Part shown: piece after piece, positions 11,601 through 26,600 of the stretch
Layout: each line of letters starts with the position of its first letter
Position numbering within the stretch: position 1 is the first letter of the stretch
Assembly (NCBI GenBank): GCA_019096065.1
Contig: JAGUCH010000006.1
Location: 950,001 to 1,014,000 of the forward strand
Direction: 5' to 3'
Length of the DNA stretch: 64,000 bases
Source: Paracyclopina nana
Taxonomy: Eukaryota; Arthropoda; Copepoda; Cyclopoida; Cyclopettidae
Position numbers and translations under genes: made by a program
Notes under the pieces: model-generated
What the model was told of the DNA's origin: nothing
Databases searched by the model: none
What the model saw: the letters and a program-made list of their open reading frames with translations, nothing else

Positions 11601-14600
11601 ATTGTGACCCAAAGCTCGCTTCGAAATTCGGACATGCAATTACGTGATACAGAGAGACGATTATCTCTGCTCAATCAAAATCGGTAAGTCTTTTTTATTC
11701 TCAAGATAAATGGCCAAGATTTCCATAACAGTTGAGAGTTTGGAGTATATCACTCAACGAGACTTGCTCGTTGCGTTGCTGGCAGATGATTATCTATATT
11801 TTAGACTCGTTCTGGGAACTATTGGGGGAAACGTTTTTAATATTAACATTATTATGAGACATGACTGTGACTAAATCGGCACATTAAATTGTTGATTTAA
11901 AATTCATGGGCAACGCCGCATTATTGACGACGCGCTCAAAATCGGCATTTTTTGAGCTGCGGCAATAATTCGGGATTAGCATTGTATAAAACACAAAAAA
12001 TGGACTTGAATTGTGTTTTCACTTGGACCACTACCAAATAAGTATACCAACTAATTCCAAAGCATGAATGGAAAATAATTCCAAAAAAAGGAGTACATAA
12101 AGTGACTCTTTGCATTTTTACGAGAATCCGTGTGCTTTATGTAGCTAGGCAAACAAAAAATGAGCACACTCTAAAAATACGCTCTGTGTGCGTAAGTAAG
12201 CTCTTATCTTCATAGCGCGAGCAGACAAATGGGGAATATGAGAGCTTTTGCCACGGTAGTCAAGAAATCGTGAAAGATATGCACGAGTGTGTAGTATAGT
12301 ATAATCAGAAATGCAAATGCAGGAAATACGACGCATGTACACTGTACACACATAGGGGAAGTTTAGCTCGAGGGCTTAGCTTTCCAGGCGCGCATCCTCA
12401 TTTTGCACTTTGCCAATTAATCTTCGAATAATAAACTTCACGCTGGCTCTGGTGATTTGATGAAAAATTTGAAAATTCATCACTCCAACACAAACATTCT
12501 CCTGGCTAATTTCAAATGAAGCAATAAAATCGTGCTGTGGAGTAATTACGTAATTAGTGCTGCTCTTGCTTTTTAGCAGTGTAGACAAGATTTTTTTTTG
12601 TGCCAAACGCAATAAAAAATGAGCCTCACGACATTTGTGATATGATGACCTCGACCTAATCTATATGGGATATTGGCAATACGATGAGATCTCCTGTATA
12701 AAAGATGACAAAGCGTTATAGGAATTGTCTCCTCCTTTGCGGATTCGCTCGTGACGACGCAGAAAAATGATACTGTATTATAGGGCAAAATATACTTATG
12801 GGCCTAAACAAATCATGCTCTCTTGGGCTTTATGCACTCAAAGTCAAAGCCAAACATGGCTTTGAGGTCGGGGCATGTGATATGGCAATTCTTTATGGGT
12901 ACTTTATTCGCACGAGGTGTATATATAGTTTATTGATACGGCAAGTTGGGTGCCATTACTAAACACTACTGTTTTTACCTCTACGCATTAGTCACTACTG
13001 TTTTTGAACATATATAATAAGCACTACGCTACTGACACACTAAGAACTACTGTCCATATACTGATGTAGTAACCAATACAGAATTAAATATACTCATTTT
13101 GTACTGACATACTAAGCACTACACTACCACTGACACTTTAGTCACTACTCCTGTCACATTAGGAGTACTCAGATTACACATTGGTATATTATTGGTATAT
13201 ATTATTTTAAGGCCAGGCTTTCAAGGTTTGGCTTTTACAGTAAAACTTTTAAGGTAAGACATGTTAAAAGTTAGGTAGTTAAGGTTAGGCATTTAAGGTT
13301 TGGCTTGTGAGTTTATGTTTTTAAAGTTAGGCTTTTCCACTAGAGCTTTTGAAGTATGACATATTTAAGGTTAGGTAATTCAGGCTAGGCTTTCAATGCT
13401 TGGCTTTTGAAAATATGATTTGCAAGTTAGGCTTATAAAGGAAGGCTTTATAGGTTAGGCTTTTCAGGTAATACTTAAGAATTGGGAGTGTCCTTTTTTT
13501 ATTTTGCTTTTTGATTTATTGTACAATGTTAATGTCTGACTAGTAGTTACTAATCTACATGTTCAAAAAGTGTAGTGGCTAGTGAGTATGTCAAAATGCT
13601 ACTTGTTCAAAGAGTGTAGCGGTAAGTGTGTCAGTTCAGTAGTTCTTAGTAAGACTGTTCATAAAGTGTAGCTGTTGGTATGTCAGTACAGTAGTGATAA
13701 AAATTCGGGATTAGTGTGTCAGTACAATAGTGATTAGTAAGTTTCCCCGGCAAGTTGATTCTATAAAGTGCCGTCGTTTTACGACGCGCGCAGATCATCT
13801 TCCGTCCTCGTCGTCAGGTTAAGGGTTGACTCTAATGGGGTCGACTAGATTTCTATCTAGAGTCACAATATGGGGAAACAAAGAGACCCAACCCCAAACT
13901 TACTAATACAATTGCTGCCCATTGTATTCGGTTCCCAAGCATACGTACGCTATTGATGAATGAATAGCAGAGCAAATTGAACAGCTGCTGTCACACGCCC
14001 AGCAGCAGCAGCTAGCAAAAGAGGACATTTGTGTTAAACAATCGGAAAAAAGGCTATGTTTGTGTAAATATCGCAATAAGGCTTGTTTTTCCAATATATG
14101 CACTTCAGCTCTCCTCAGGCTCTGATAGAGATATTGAGTAAAAGTGAAAATCTCATTGAATTGTTGTTGTTTGGACACTTTGACGGATTGCCTTTACGAG
14201 CGTCAGACACGTGTTCATATTGTCCAAAAATGAGGATATATCACTTCTCACTGCAGCCCTAGCCAATTAGTGATTGCATAGCTGCTTTTTATACTATATT
14301 ATGAAGCCATCAAGTAGGAGCTTCTGTACTTCATTGTGTGTGGCCTCAGTTGCTAAAGAAGGGAAGATTTCATCTTGAACACTTTTTATGAATAGCAGTA
14401 GCTTTGCGAGTTGGAAAAAACATCATCTATAACGTGGGCTAAAAAGTGGCTAAGTTGCGGCTGTCATAACTCATATGCAAGTATATTTCCACCCCATGAA
14501 GCCCAAGTTGACAATTCACCTAGCTGCAAGAGTGGAAACCCCAAATTGAGGTCATATGCTGCGCGCCCCATAAATTTTCTCCGCAAGTGAAAACTTGAGA

Positions 14601-17600
14601 GGATAAAAAAGCTTGAATATTCAATTTTCCAGTCTGGAAAATCTATCGAGCTTACTCGAGTGTAAGCTAACAACGATTATTCAATGCTCATATATCCAGG
14701 GCTTAAAAAAGATACTGCTGCTCGCACGTGAAGAAGATCAAAGATGGGGTGAAAATTCTCAATATTTTCACTGTAAACAGCATGGCTGAAAAAGTCAAGT
14801 TTACGAGCTGGCTTGATGATCGGTCTCCTTTTTTACATTAGATTAGTCTGAAACAATGAGGTGTTCAAATATGGCACCTATGGCAAAAAGCAATGGATCT
14901 GTAATTGATATGGTCACACAGGGGCTATATAAAGTATGGCAAATTGGTCAAAATCCAGTGGGAAATCAACCAGACATACACACAGCAAATTGTCTAAACT
15001 GCATTTTTGGTGAATCAGTGAGTGCAATATGAGTGAAACTTTTGTCTGCTACGACCAGAGTGCGAAGCATTCAGACAATGGACAACAATTTGGATGCTTG
15101 TTTATCTTGTCATCTGAGAGAAGTTGGAGTCCAAAGCAAGCACCACCCTACTATTTGCTCTTTAAAGCTAGCAGCAGCTGCCCTAAGGGACAAATTTTAC
15201 CTTAAAAATCTCCAGTGAAACGTTACACTTTTAATTCTCTCAGGAGACCTTTCGAAGCAAATGAAGGTTAAGAAAAAACAAAAGTAGAAAGTGCTTTATG
15301 AGGTGATGAAGATTAGTCAAAGCTCATCGTCATGCAGCAGCATGCAATGACACGTGGGATATGGCACTCTATTCATAGAGTAGTACAACCCAAGATAAAA
15401 GAAGCTGTGAAATGCTTTTTTGGCTTATCTCTCTCTCAACTTTTTTTGTTTGCTGTTAGTTGAAGTAAGTTGTAACAAGACCTTGTGGTAAAAAAGAAGA
15501 GATCTCTCCTAAATAATTTAGATGCTAAAAGCTTTTTACTGCTTTTTGCTCACTTTAAAAGGAGAAGACTCTAATCTGGGTACTGCTCAAAAGAAGCAAG
15601 GGGTGAAAAGTAATTTGTCATTAGCTGGATAGCAAATAATGCATGAGGAATTTCGAGAGAACTCGTGGCAAATGAGACTGCCGTGATAATTCATATCATA
15701 TAGCAACAGATAAATATAAGAAGGAATCTGAGAAAAACACGTTAAGATATGGTAGTACTTGCCAGACTGTGTATCTTGTGATGTCCATGGAAACGTGATT
15801 CGAATACCAAACCAGCATTTGTACGAAGTAGCATATTCATGGAAAAATGGCTGATTGCATACACTTCGATGCTATCAGCTGCAAAATGTCTTCCCTGAGC
15901 TCTGGCCTTCTTTTCGGAATCTCACCGAATTTCAGCAATTACAGCCAAAAGACTGCTTGGAATTTCAGCCAAGCTTACGTACTCTAAATATATTCATGAG
16001 ATGGACTTTTTGGCAAGGTTGACACACAGCAGAGATCCACATAAAGATCCACAAAAGTCAGACCAAAAACGGTCGACTTTGCACATTGTTTGCATGCCTC
16101 CATCCCATTTTATGAGGGACAATCTGGAAATGAAGTCAGGGTTAAATAGTTTAAACACTACGCTTTGTGGGCCTCGTTCACGCCATCCAATGCACAGTGG
16201 GGAGAATGGCACCTTAAACTTTCTTATGGCACCAGCTCCAAGGAGGAAAATCTTAATATAGCGTTTGGCACTATTTTTAATGCTCCTCTCTGTATTTGGC
16301 ATTATATTGCATAGCTGGCCCGAGAAAAACCACTTTCACTACTCCACTAAGGAAACACTCAAGCCACGGCCACTGAACTCCAGGCCACATAGAAAATATA
16401 TATAGTATACAGCAAATATTTTTTACTCTCTTGCCCACAATCAAAGCTGCTATTCATTTAGCAGCTCACTTAATCATAGCCTGCATGTTGATGTAGAGTG
16501 TATTAGAAATTCCAGCTTGTTTCCTTTCAATATATTGATAGCCCAGTGATTGGAGAAGCTCACGATTCTGGCCGAGATCGAATAAATGCCAAGTTTGATG
16601 AGGATCAGCCACGCTGTGATTGTTGTGAACAGGCTTCACTTGAGAGATGCCAAAAAAATACCTTCTATTAATCCATGCCATGGCATTATGGAGTGTAACG
16701 AAAAATATTCACCTGATCCGCAAGCAGGTTGACACTGTGGTGAAATAGGAATTTTGAAAAATGCTCCATATTGTTGTGGAGCAATCCAATCGCAGTGGGG
16801 CGTCGTCCGTCCTTTTTTTACGAGGAATTGTGATTTACTCTCGATTCTGTGCTGTCCATTAGTTTGTGTCAACGTCGGAGTAAGAAACCATTTTCACCCC
16901 AGGAAGGAATAGAGTCAAGATTTTTATCTCTACAACAGCATCTGGAAATTCAATTTGGTCCTCCTCCGGACATTCCAAGGTGGATCTACAAAGCCTCAGA
17001 AAAGAGATATATTGGCCTTTATATAGTGTATCCAAAAATACTGCGAGCCTTTTTTAAAAAGGGCAATCCCGTATTCGAATTTTTAGTCAAGTTACCTTGC
17101 TTAAATAGCAACCTTACTTGATCAGTTAAGTCCAGCTTGTTCTAGCCAAGTTCGGTTCTTTTTAGCCATGTCCAGTTGACCGCTTAGCTGACGCGCCAAG
17201 GTGTTGTACATCAGCAGCTGATGAGCAAAGTTAGCTTATCTCAATTCCTCAAGGTTCAGTTACTACGCATATGAAAACACTTTTAGTAGCTAAGTTCAGT
17301 TTGGCAACTGAACTTAGCTGGGCAAGCAAACTACTACAACATAAAAATTAAGCCAAGTTCAGTTCTACCTACATAAATATCTGGGAGCGGAACTGAATTA
17401 AACTTAACTTTCCACCTAACTTAACTTGACTAACAGATCAATACGGGAACGCCCTTTAGATTATGCTTTTTGTGCGAAGAAGCAAAAAAATATTAAACGG
17501 GCTTGATCGTCGTCAGCTGATTATCATCCCTGAATAAATCTCGCTGGTCGCGTTGTTGCCATATTTAGCCAACACGGGTCGTTAGTGGCTCATACTACTT

Positions 17601-20600
17601 CTAATGGCCGCCATTCAAAGCGATAAGGAACTCGAGGAGCGCTTTTTAGAGAAGAACTCTTTTGTCTGCCATGTCAGCAACATTCAGGTTTGACAGTTAG
17701 GCATGCTCATCCCTAAAAAGCCTCAAATCCTCCCGAAAAGCGCCCAAATCACTCAGCTGCGCAAAAACAGCTGTCAGAGTACCTAAAGCTGACATTTTTG
17801 TTTTCATTGAGCTCTGCTGAGAGGCGCGAAATTGAAACCGTGACAATCGACGCATTGATTCAGCACATGGCAAATCTGCAACAGCCCATCCAAATTATGC
17901 TGCAGCTCGCGGTGTTAACGATAGTTAGCAATGAGTCATACTACATATAGTTATGGCCAGTGCACAATCGACTTCATTTGTTTGTGTCCAAGTAAGGGGG
18001 GACGTGTCTAACAGGCAAGGTCATATCATCATAGCAAGGGTTTGGATCATCAGGGATACTATTCCTTCCTCTTGCTCTTCCTATTACCAAACAGCCTAAT
18101 ATCCCGTTCATGTGCAAAGTTGCTTTTCGGAAAGTAAAAAATTGTCATAAGGCGACGGAGTTTTGCTATCAAACTACTTAAGAAGGGCTTTTCAACTCGT
18201 TGAACCAGGAATCGAGTTAACAAATTTAGGGCAAAATTCCGAATTTTTTTATTATTTCAGCTGTATTTTATGTGTAATGACTCTGCATTTTTTAGCTGGT
18301 TCCAATGAATTTGTGTGAAACAATTTGATTCAGAAGTAACCAGTTTGGCACTGAAATCGAAATAATGTTTACTTCTCAATAGTCTTAAAATTGACCCGTT
18401 TTTTTCCTAAGTGTTAGCATCAGCAGAAGTTTACTTTTGTGTTTGTCACAAGACAATTTTTCTCCTTTCCGTAAGGCGTGCATTATCGAAAGGAATTTGG
18501 GGGCACAAGAACGGGATATAACAATGATAAGTTTTAAAAGTAGAACAAACATAAATAGGGCTGCTGTTGCCACGTCAGGCAATTTATGGCGATTTATGGC
18601 AGCCTATAGGTAGTAGCTCGGGCTTCATTTGCATTTTATGACAAGCCTCGTTGTAATTCTGTAAAGGTCGGGAATCCCGAATTTTCAAAGACTAGTAGTG
18701 TACTCTGCTGCCGTCCGCGGAGCAGCATACAAATCGCCACTTTTTCCCCATAGCTCTGAGCTGGAAGATGAGCCGCCATAATTCCAGCTGGTTAATGATC
18801 TGCTGAGTGCTTGAGCGCAAGTGGATATTATGACTTTTGCAGCTTTTAGCATCCTAGCTCAGTCTCCTAACAACTGGCAGGGAAATTCGTTTGTTTATTT
18901 TGGCTCTGATTCTAATCACCATCATCAGGAGAAGCACAGAGCTCTATGGGCGTTGATTGTAGATTAAATTCGCCATTTTTCTTCGCCACGTGGACACCCA
19001 CGCTAATTCTGAGTTATCCACTATTAAATAATGGCTCTGCTGCATGGCTATGGTGGCCATAAATAGCATTAGCGAATCATTAAGATCACATGTTGGTCTG
19101 CCTTTGGATCTTCTTGCCTTGCCACGGGGGGCAAAAGGGTTGATTTGCATTTATGCTACAGTACCTTTTGCCATATGAAGGCATCAAGACGTTTTTGGCC
19201 TCATCAGGCTGGGCAGCAGCAGCAAAAAAGCGAGAGCTAGGGCTGTAAATATTAAAAGGCAGGCGTGGTCATTAGCTGTGATGCCTTCTCTGCCAGATAA
19301 ATTCTCCACTTTTGCATTCACGCACAGATCGAGCCAAAAAATATTAATGGCACGGAGTGCTCGGAGCATATGGCTATTTATACACTCGTGACGCCGGTCA
19401 TATCTCTCAATGAAGCAAAAAAAGGTCGGCTCGTTTGACCAGCATCACAGCCAAAAGTTGTTGTTTGAAAAATGCGAAAGTGATCAATATTTGGGGGAAA
19501 TGAATTAACTCTTTCATTTCCTGTCAAAGTCGATCGATGGCAGCGCTGTAATAACTGTTTTCGTTGCATGCTCGCGAGCATAATACGCCCTATTGTTAGG
19601 GTATTAGTTACTTCTTGTTCGCTCCTATTCATCTGCCAATTTCCTAGCTGCAGATGCATTCCTCAAAAAAGGGCTTTATTGCTTGATTACACCCATATAC
19701 GACTCCACAGTGCAATTCCCAGAGCTGCAATTTTTCCTGATAGAGCCGCATATAATTATGACAATTAAGCTACTATGAGAAAAAAATAATTCTCGTATAT
19801 ATACTGCGTTTTTTATGCGGCTTGCATAAAATAGGCTATCTACATTTGCCGTCCATTCGTAGCTTTAGAAAACGTTTCAAGTGCGGAAATTGCCGTGAAA
19901 TTACTCTTTTAGCATTTAGCAAATGTACATATCCACTACCAGTGTAGTTGAACATTTTTTCCCTGCCAATTTGTTTTTCAAAGAATACGCGCGTTTGAAA
20001 TTACCATTTTTCTAGCCTTTGTAATGCATATGCAGGCCAGGAAAGAAATGAGGCAGCAGATGGTTTTCCGCCTAATTCCAAACTAGCTAATTAGTTTTGA
20101 CTTTCCTCAAGTTCGAGGCGTTTGTTGTGATCAATTTTTGCTGCATTCGCAATATTGGAAGTTCCTTTTGGAACGAATTTGTCTGCGTATCTAATCCCTG
20201 CATGGGCCTCCATAAAAGGTCAGATGGTTAACAAAGGTCTGATGATGGCCCAAGGAATGTCAGCTGTTCAACCTGCATCATCTTCATCACACACATACAC
20301 ACAAAGTTTTTTCCTGTCCTCATAGATGACAGTTGCTTTTTGCTCCCTCCACTCAATTAAGCAGGGCTTGAGTATTCAAAAAATAGTGAGATAATTATGC
20401 AGAGAAATTCCGAATTCTGCTTGAGGATGGGAGATGTTGTGTTTAAAAATATTAGCATTGCACTCTTGGAGCCAGCTTGCAAAGCTGTTGGCAGAAATGT
20501 GGAGGAAGTGTCAAGTTGTCAAGCTGTTTCTTGACCTTTCTTTGACACATATTTTTGCCAGCCCAATTTCCCAACGACTGGAACACGCCATTTCACTTAT

Positions 20601-23600
20601 ATGCTATACATATGTAGCAGAGATATTGCTCATGTGAAGCATTTTTGAGACTTGAGGGAGTTGGAAAGGGCCAATTTATTTTTAGTGCCTTCAAAACCTA
20701 AGATCGAGAGATTTAGGAAGTTTCACTGCAAATACAGCTTAGGCAGGTGTGTTTCATGCTCGCAAGCCTCGATGATATGATCCAGAGCTCTACAAACACC
20801 TGACCAGTTATACCAATTTTCGGCAAAATCATCATAGAAGGCTATCACGTTTTGGCCATTTTCCTAATTAAACATATGCTCAAGATACACTATGCTACGT
20901 CAGGTCTGGTTAGCATTTTCCTTTCTCATATATGTGCCAAAGTGCGAGCACGGATTTCTGCACCATGAGCAAAAATGCTCAATTGAGCGTGAGCTCGCGC
21001 GAAGAATAAGCCCCCCTTTTTTATTGCACACTTTTGCAACGTAATTCTATACGAAAAGTCCTTTGTTATATATGGCCTTACAAAGATCTTAATTATGATC
21101 TTTTCGCAAGATTTCCTTTCAAAGCTGCATTTTGCACCACGCAAATCTTTTATTTCTGTTTACACCTCAATTGAATTTGCATTCCATGATGAAGTCTCAG
21201 CTGCTGCTGCCGAAAATTGGCTCTGACCAGGAACAAGGCTTGGAGAATTGAAAAACATGAATTATTCTAATTCATTTGAAAAGGGCCTGCGGTACAATAC
21301 ATAGTAGCCAAGGTAGCTGAGTTAGTGACCATTAATTATCGTAACGAGCTGCAGAAAGTGACTTCCGCAAGATGATGATGACGAGGGAACCAAAGGCTTA
21401 TCATCCTCGTTCATCGCAAACACCTCAATCTTGTGCCAAAACGAGTGGTACCAAGAGATGGATAGCAGAAGCCGAAAGAGATCATCAAAAATCATAACTC
21501 GAGAGCCAGTCAAGATCCACATCAGGAAACATTCATTTCAAACCTGATTGGATTGCCAATTCTAACATGCCTCACGTACGACCTATAAGCTGCTAAGGCG
21601 TTAAAAATGACCTTGATTGAGCCCACAAAAAGGCCAACAACAGCATTTCGGGGCTTTTATGGCTTTTCGGGACCCGCTTCCATCAATTAGTAGCGTTTTT
21701 ACTACTTTTTTTACTATCATCTACAACAACGCGAGTGTCATTTAATCCAATTTTTGAGCACGTACAGTTATAATCCCTGTACGTATCCATCTTTGTCACT
21801 ACTTCAAAAGAAGGCCTACCTGATGCTGTTGTTGCACTTTACCATCATAACCTTTTGAGCCTGAAGGGCGTTCCCGTATTAGCTTGTTAGTCAAGTTAAG
21901 TTAGGTAGAAAGTTAAGTTTAGTTCAGTTCCGTTCCTTGACATACATGTAGGTAGAACTTAACTTAGCTTGATTTTATGTACTACTAGCTTGCTTGCCCA
22001 GCTAAGTTCAGTCGCCAAACTGAACTTAGCTACAAAAAGTATTCTGATATGCGTAGTAACTGAAGCTCGCTTAATTGAGAAAAGCTAACTTTGCTCATCA
22101 GCTGCTGATGTACTGGCGTGTCAACTCAGCGGTCAACTGAACATTGCTAAAACGAACCGAACTAGGCTAGAACAAGCTGAACTTAGCTAACTTTGCTCAT
22201 CAGCTGCTGAGGTTCAACGCGTTGGCGTGTCAGCTCAGCGGTCAACTGAATATGGCTAAAGCGAACCGAACTTGCCTAGAACTAGCTGAATTTAGCTAAT
22301 CAAGTAAGGTTGCTGTTTTAGCAACGTAACTTGACTAAAAATTCGAATATGGGATCGCCCTTGATGCTAGCTATAGCTACAAAGGTAAAAAACGTGCTCA
22401 GCCAGGCTTCAGACGACTGGCTGGATACTTTATCAGCTAGCCGTCTGCAAAATGGTTTTGCAAACATTCCAGTCACACAGAGAGATGGCTCAGACCACCA
22501 GGATATCAGTAACAAGCCATTTATTTCCATGAAATGAAGGTACACTATGTGCCTGTATGCAAAATCAGCTTTAAAAGCTCCTGCATTCTTGACGCCCACA
22601 TTTAATGTTGACCTTACCAAATTGAGGCATTTCCTACGTTCATCTATAATCATCATCCAGTGGAATGAGTGTTGTGTTGCAGAATTGCATTCTTTAACCA
22701 AAAAGACACCCACATAATTAGGTGTTTGGAAGTGCCTTGAAAAGCTACTACCATCAGCAAAATCCCTAATGCTCTTTTGTGGTAGTAGTGCAACAGGTTT
22801 AAAATTGCGCCAGATCCTCTTAATGCTCACGGTCGTCCTCCCATTTACATATGAAGAAGGGCCTAAATGGAATTCTATGCAGAAGTTCTGTTGTGAAAAA
22901 GTATTAGAGCGAGATGAGGAGTTCCTTCAAGAGTCGCGGTTGCCGCCCATTATTGGCCATAAAGTCGGGGCTTGTCCTCCTTGAGAGGACAATGGTGCAG
23001 AATCATGTGAATGTGATTATATGCATAATCCGGTAATTAATGACGGACTTTTGCTCAAGGATCCGTTCGTGACGATTTTGGGGGCCGCATTGCTTTTGCT
23101 GCCTGCGTCGGTGGGGTGCCAATTTGCCCGCAAATTTATCCGATTACCCTGATGATGATCTAGCTGCAAACTTGCCACACTCAATATTCCATGAATACAA
23201 AAGGAGGAAATAAATGGATGCCAGTCCTAACTTGTATACAACACCCATGTTCTTTGCAATATTTGAATGTCACTCTCGAGCTTATTTATGCCCTCTTGCG
23301 CTATTTGTCACAGGCCTGACAAGATTCATAAGCCTTATCCTCTTCCTTGAATAAGGCTGTGCCTCTAAGAAATTGCGGAGCTAATTAGCATTTCCCTCAG
23401 CCAGCAGCAGCTAAAGTGGAAAAAGGGGAACTAGGTGGGAACTGACAGAAAAAAGCTACTACTTGGTGACTTATTACCAACAGGTAGAGTCTGGTAAACT
23501 GGTATCAGAGTATCAGGGCTAGAAATCTTAATCTAAGTGGGTGGAGCTTTTTGAAATTGGTCAAAAGATGAAGCTATTTTCCTCACATTTGACATGACAT

Positions 23601-26600
23601 CTTGTCTTTTTTTTTTATTGCAGACGAAGCTTGGTACTTGAGCTCCAGACGACGCGAGAGCTGCTAGCCTCCAGCCTCAAAAAAGTGCAAGATTTGGAGC
23701 TGGAATCGCGCAAAGTGCCATCCTTGGAAAATCGAATTCATGAGCTTGAGAGGAGTCTCAATAAAAGGTGAGAAAGAAACTCGTTGTGAAATGTGAGTAA
23801 GTTACCAAATGTATAATATGATCAGGCGAGAGCCTCTCAGTAGGCGGCAACAAATTCAACCCCACACTTTGCAAGCTTTGACCCCCCTGTCGAGTTTTCA
23901 AAATACCTCACAACTTCTTCTTTTGAAATGCTGATTGGAAAACCGTCAAACTTCAATGAGAACCTTGCGTGATATTACTTTAAAAACATTAGGCTGGAAA
24001 GTCGCGAAATGAACAACAGCTGACTCTTGGCGACTTTGTTGTTGTTTGGCGTAAGCGGTCAAATCATGCAGGAAAATGCCAATTCGAGCACTATTTTGAT
24101 TCTGAAAATCCACTAGGGTTTCATTGGGATCATTTGGTAAGTTCTGAAATCAGTAATAGCAGTGCGCGCAGCAAGCCTTGACCCCCGACACCCCAATAAT
24201 CGATTTTAATTGAAAAGATGCTAAAAGTTGTGGTGCAGGTCATCATTTGTCGAGCTGAAGCTATGTGGCAGAACACGAAAAACATTATTATGGTATCATT
24301 GACAGCACTATCATTTCCCATTAACTGAAAGGATCCATCATACTTCATCTTGGACACATACCCAGCCACTAATTTCAGGCACTGTAGTACAAGAAATGGA
24401 TTGTTGTTGTTTAGCCCCAAGTAATAAAAGTCCACATACATTATGGTTGCAAACTTTTTAAAGTGCTCCTTTTAACTGCTGGGTCATTTCTTCATCTCAA
24501 AGCAATCTCTTTTATGGTCTGGACAAAAGCTAGGTACTGGCAAATTGCACTGCTGACAATTATTTTCACTTTCTCATGAGCACTGCTGCTTTTTAAGGCA
24601 GCATCTGCTTAACATCCCATCAAGCCTGAAAAGAACATCATGAAAAAAGGGGTCTCAGCCATATTAAGTGCAATAAATATGCATCAGCTGACTGTAGAGG
24701 ATCCCTCAGTATCTCAGTCTCATGATGATGGGATAGTGTACACATATTCAGCTTATAATTCTTGTGTGGTCTTCAATGGAGTGCAAAAAGCTTTCAAGCC
24801 TCCCACAGAGTAAAGGGAGTGGAATTATACTATTGTGACAGTCAACTAGAATTGCAAATGCAAACAGTGCTTTTCATGATCTGCAGTTGGCTTTTCGTGA
24901 CGCTGCAGCAGCAGCAGCAAAGAATTGGCCTCTAAACTCTAATGAAGAGGAAAAGTTTTAAATTATGGGCGAGGCGTTAAAATCCCCGGACACAATTTTA
25001 ACGAGTTCATCACATACAATATGTACGAGAATGTAGTAGTACATCGTATGCTGCGACGAGGGGCAAGATTTTTATCTGTTCTCTATGATGAATGACCATC
25101 AGCCAAACGCCAGGTCATCGCATCATTGTTGCAATGCAATGACACAAATCATGACAATTGAGGAGAGAGAGAGGAAAAACGCTGACTTGCACTTTAAATG
25201 ACTATTGTATGCTTGCAATGCATGCAGCTTGATTCAAGGTTTGACACTATTTTTTTTTGTTCAAAACACAAGTATTTTGAGAGACATGTTGGCAAAACAT
25301 TCCGATGGATCAAGTGTCCGTGAAATCCACAACTATATATATATGCCTTAGCTCTCGTAGATGAGATAAAAGACAAGTTTGACCACATAAGAGGATTATT
25401 ACAAGCAAGAAATGGTCAGCTCGGAAATGAAAACACTCGAATGTCCAGTATAGTATTTGCAGTAGTAGCATTGAGTGTTCAGAGCTCACAAAAATGGCAT
25501 ACTTTTGCCGTGTCACTGAGCAGTTTACGATCGGCATTTCTTTATGCACATAAAAGGCTTGATGGGCAACTACTTTCCCCTCTTAAAAATAGAGCAGCTA
25601 AATTGCTTTTGGGGCTAGATTTCGCACATATGTTTATTGCGAAGCCAGCCTTTATAGCGCAAAAGTAGGTGTGCAATTTTGCGTTTGTGGCTGCTGCAAA
25701 ATCTTTTATTTTACGATTATCGAATTTGGCACACAGATGTAAATCGCGTGGGCGCTAGAGAAGAGCTTCTATACTGGCTGCAACAACAACAATTCCCAAT
25801 TTTCCACTTTGGGTGAAATTCAGTTCCGCACTTCAAAAGTCAGCGAACATTTCACCTGGGCAACTCCCATCAATGGGCAATTTTTCTGTAAATGTGGAGC
25901 AACCAACACCGCCAAAAGCCACTTCATTTCTCATTTGCACGAGAGAAAACTCTACATAGGCCCTAGGGCATACATAACATAATTTCCGCCACAGGGCATC
26001 AAAAATGGGATTATAATAATAAACGTAGTGTAACACAAGAAGGCATTTTTTAAAATTCTGTTAGGCGTAGTAGGTTATTATTCAGTATATTTATGTGTGG
26101 GTGGAGGCCGTGAATATTGCATTACAAGAAGGCAAAATCTATCAATCTTCATTTTTGAGGAAGTTCCATTATTCATTAAAAGTATGGGAGCTACTGCGAG
26201 GGCAAAGCCTCATTTGCTCTCAGTGGGGGTTGAAAAAAGAATCGTAGCATTTGAAATGCATAATAAGTAGGATGCTCCCGTATATGGCAACCACCATACC
26301 TTATTATTATTATTATTACATTGTGTTCCGCTAAATTGAATATTTGCTGACCTGAAAACTGGGCGTGTGAGCCCTGCCACCAATCATACATAAATCACTA
26401 CAGCCTGGACATAACATATATAGGGGAAAAAAAGACCATTTGACAGTTGACCGAGAAAAAACGAAAACTGCATCATTTCCTTACTTCTGCCTTTTTTCTA
26501 ATTTTAGGATGACTACTGTGACTAATTCTGATGTTGTCAGTCATCAGGCGAAACAGGTTCATAATCATCATCATCACCATTTGGCACATCATTTACCTCA

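Larger units (their letters stand above)
11684..23623 (+). other. About 12-kb intron 2 of the EF-hand gene
   Basis: No coding exon of the host gene is recognisable between the donor GTAAGT at 11684 and the acceptor TTTTATTGCAG at 23613-23623. It holds a DNA transposon at 12949-13747, two MITE copies at 17060-17455 and 21865-22361, a possible exon pair near 17604-17940 and an unexplained 170-codon frame on the minus strand at 22318-22830. The rest is AT-rich DNA with short overlapping frames. Confidence 0.75.
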
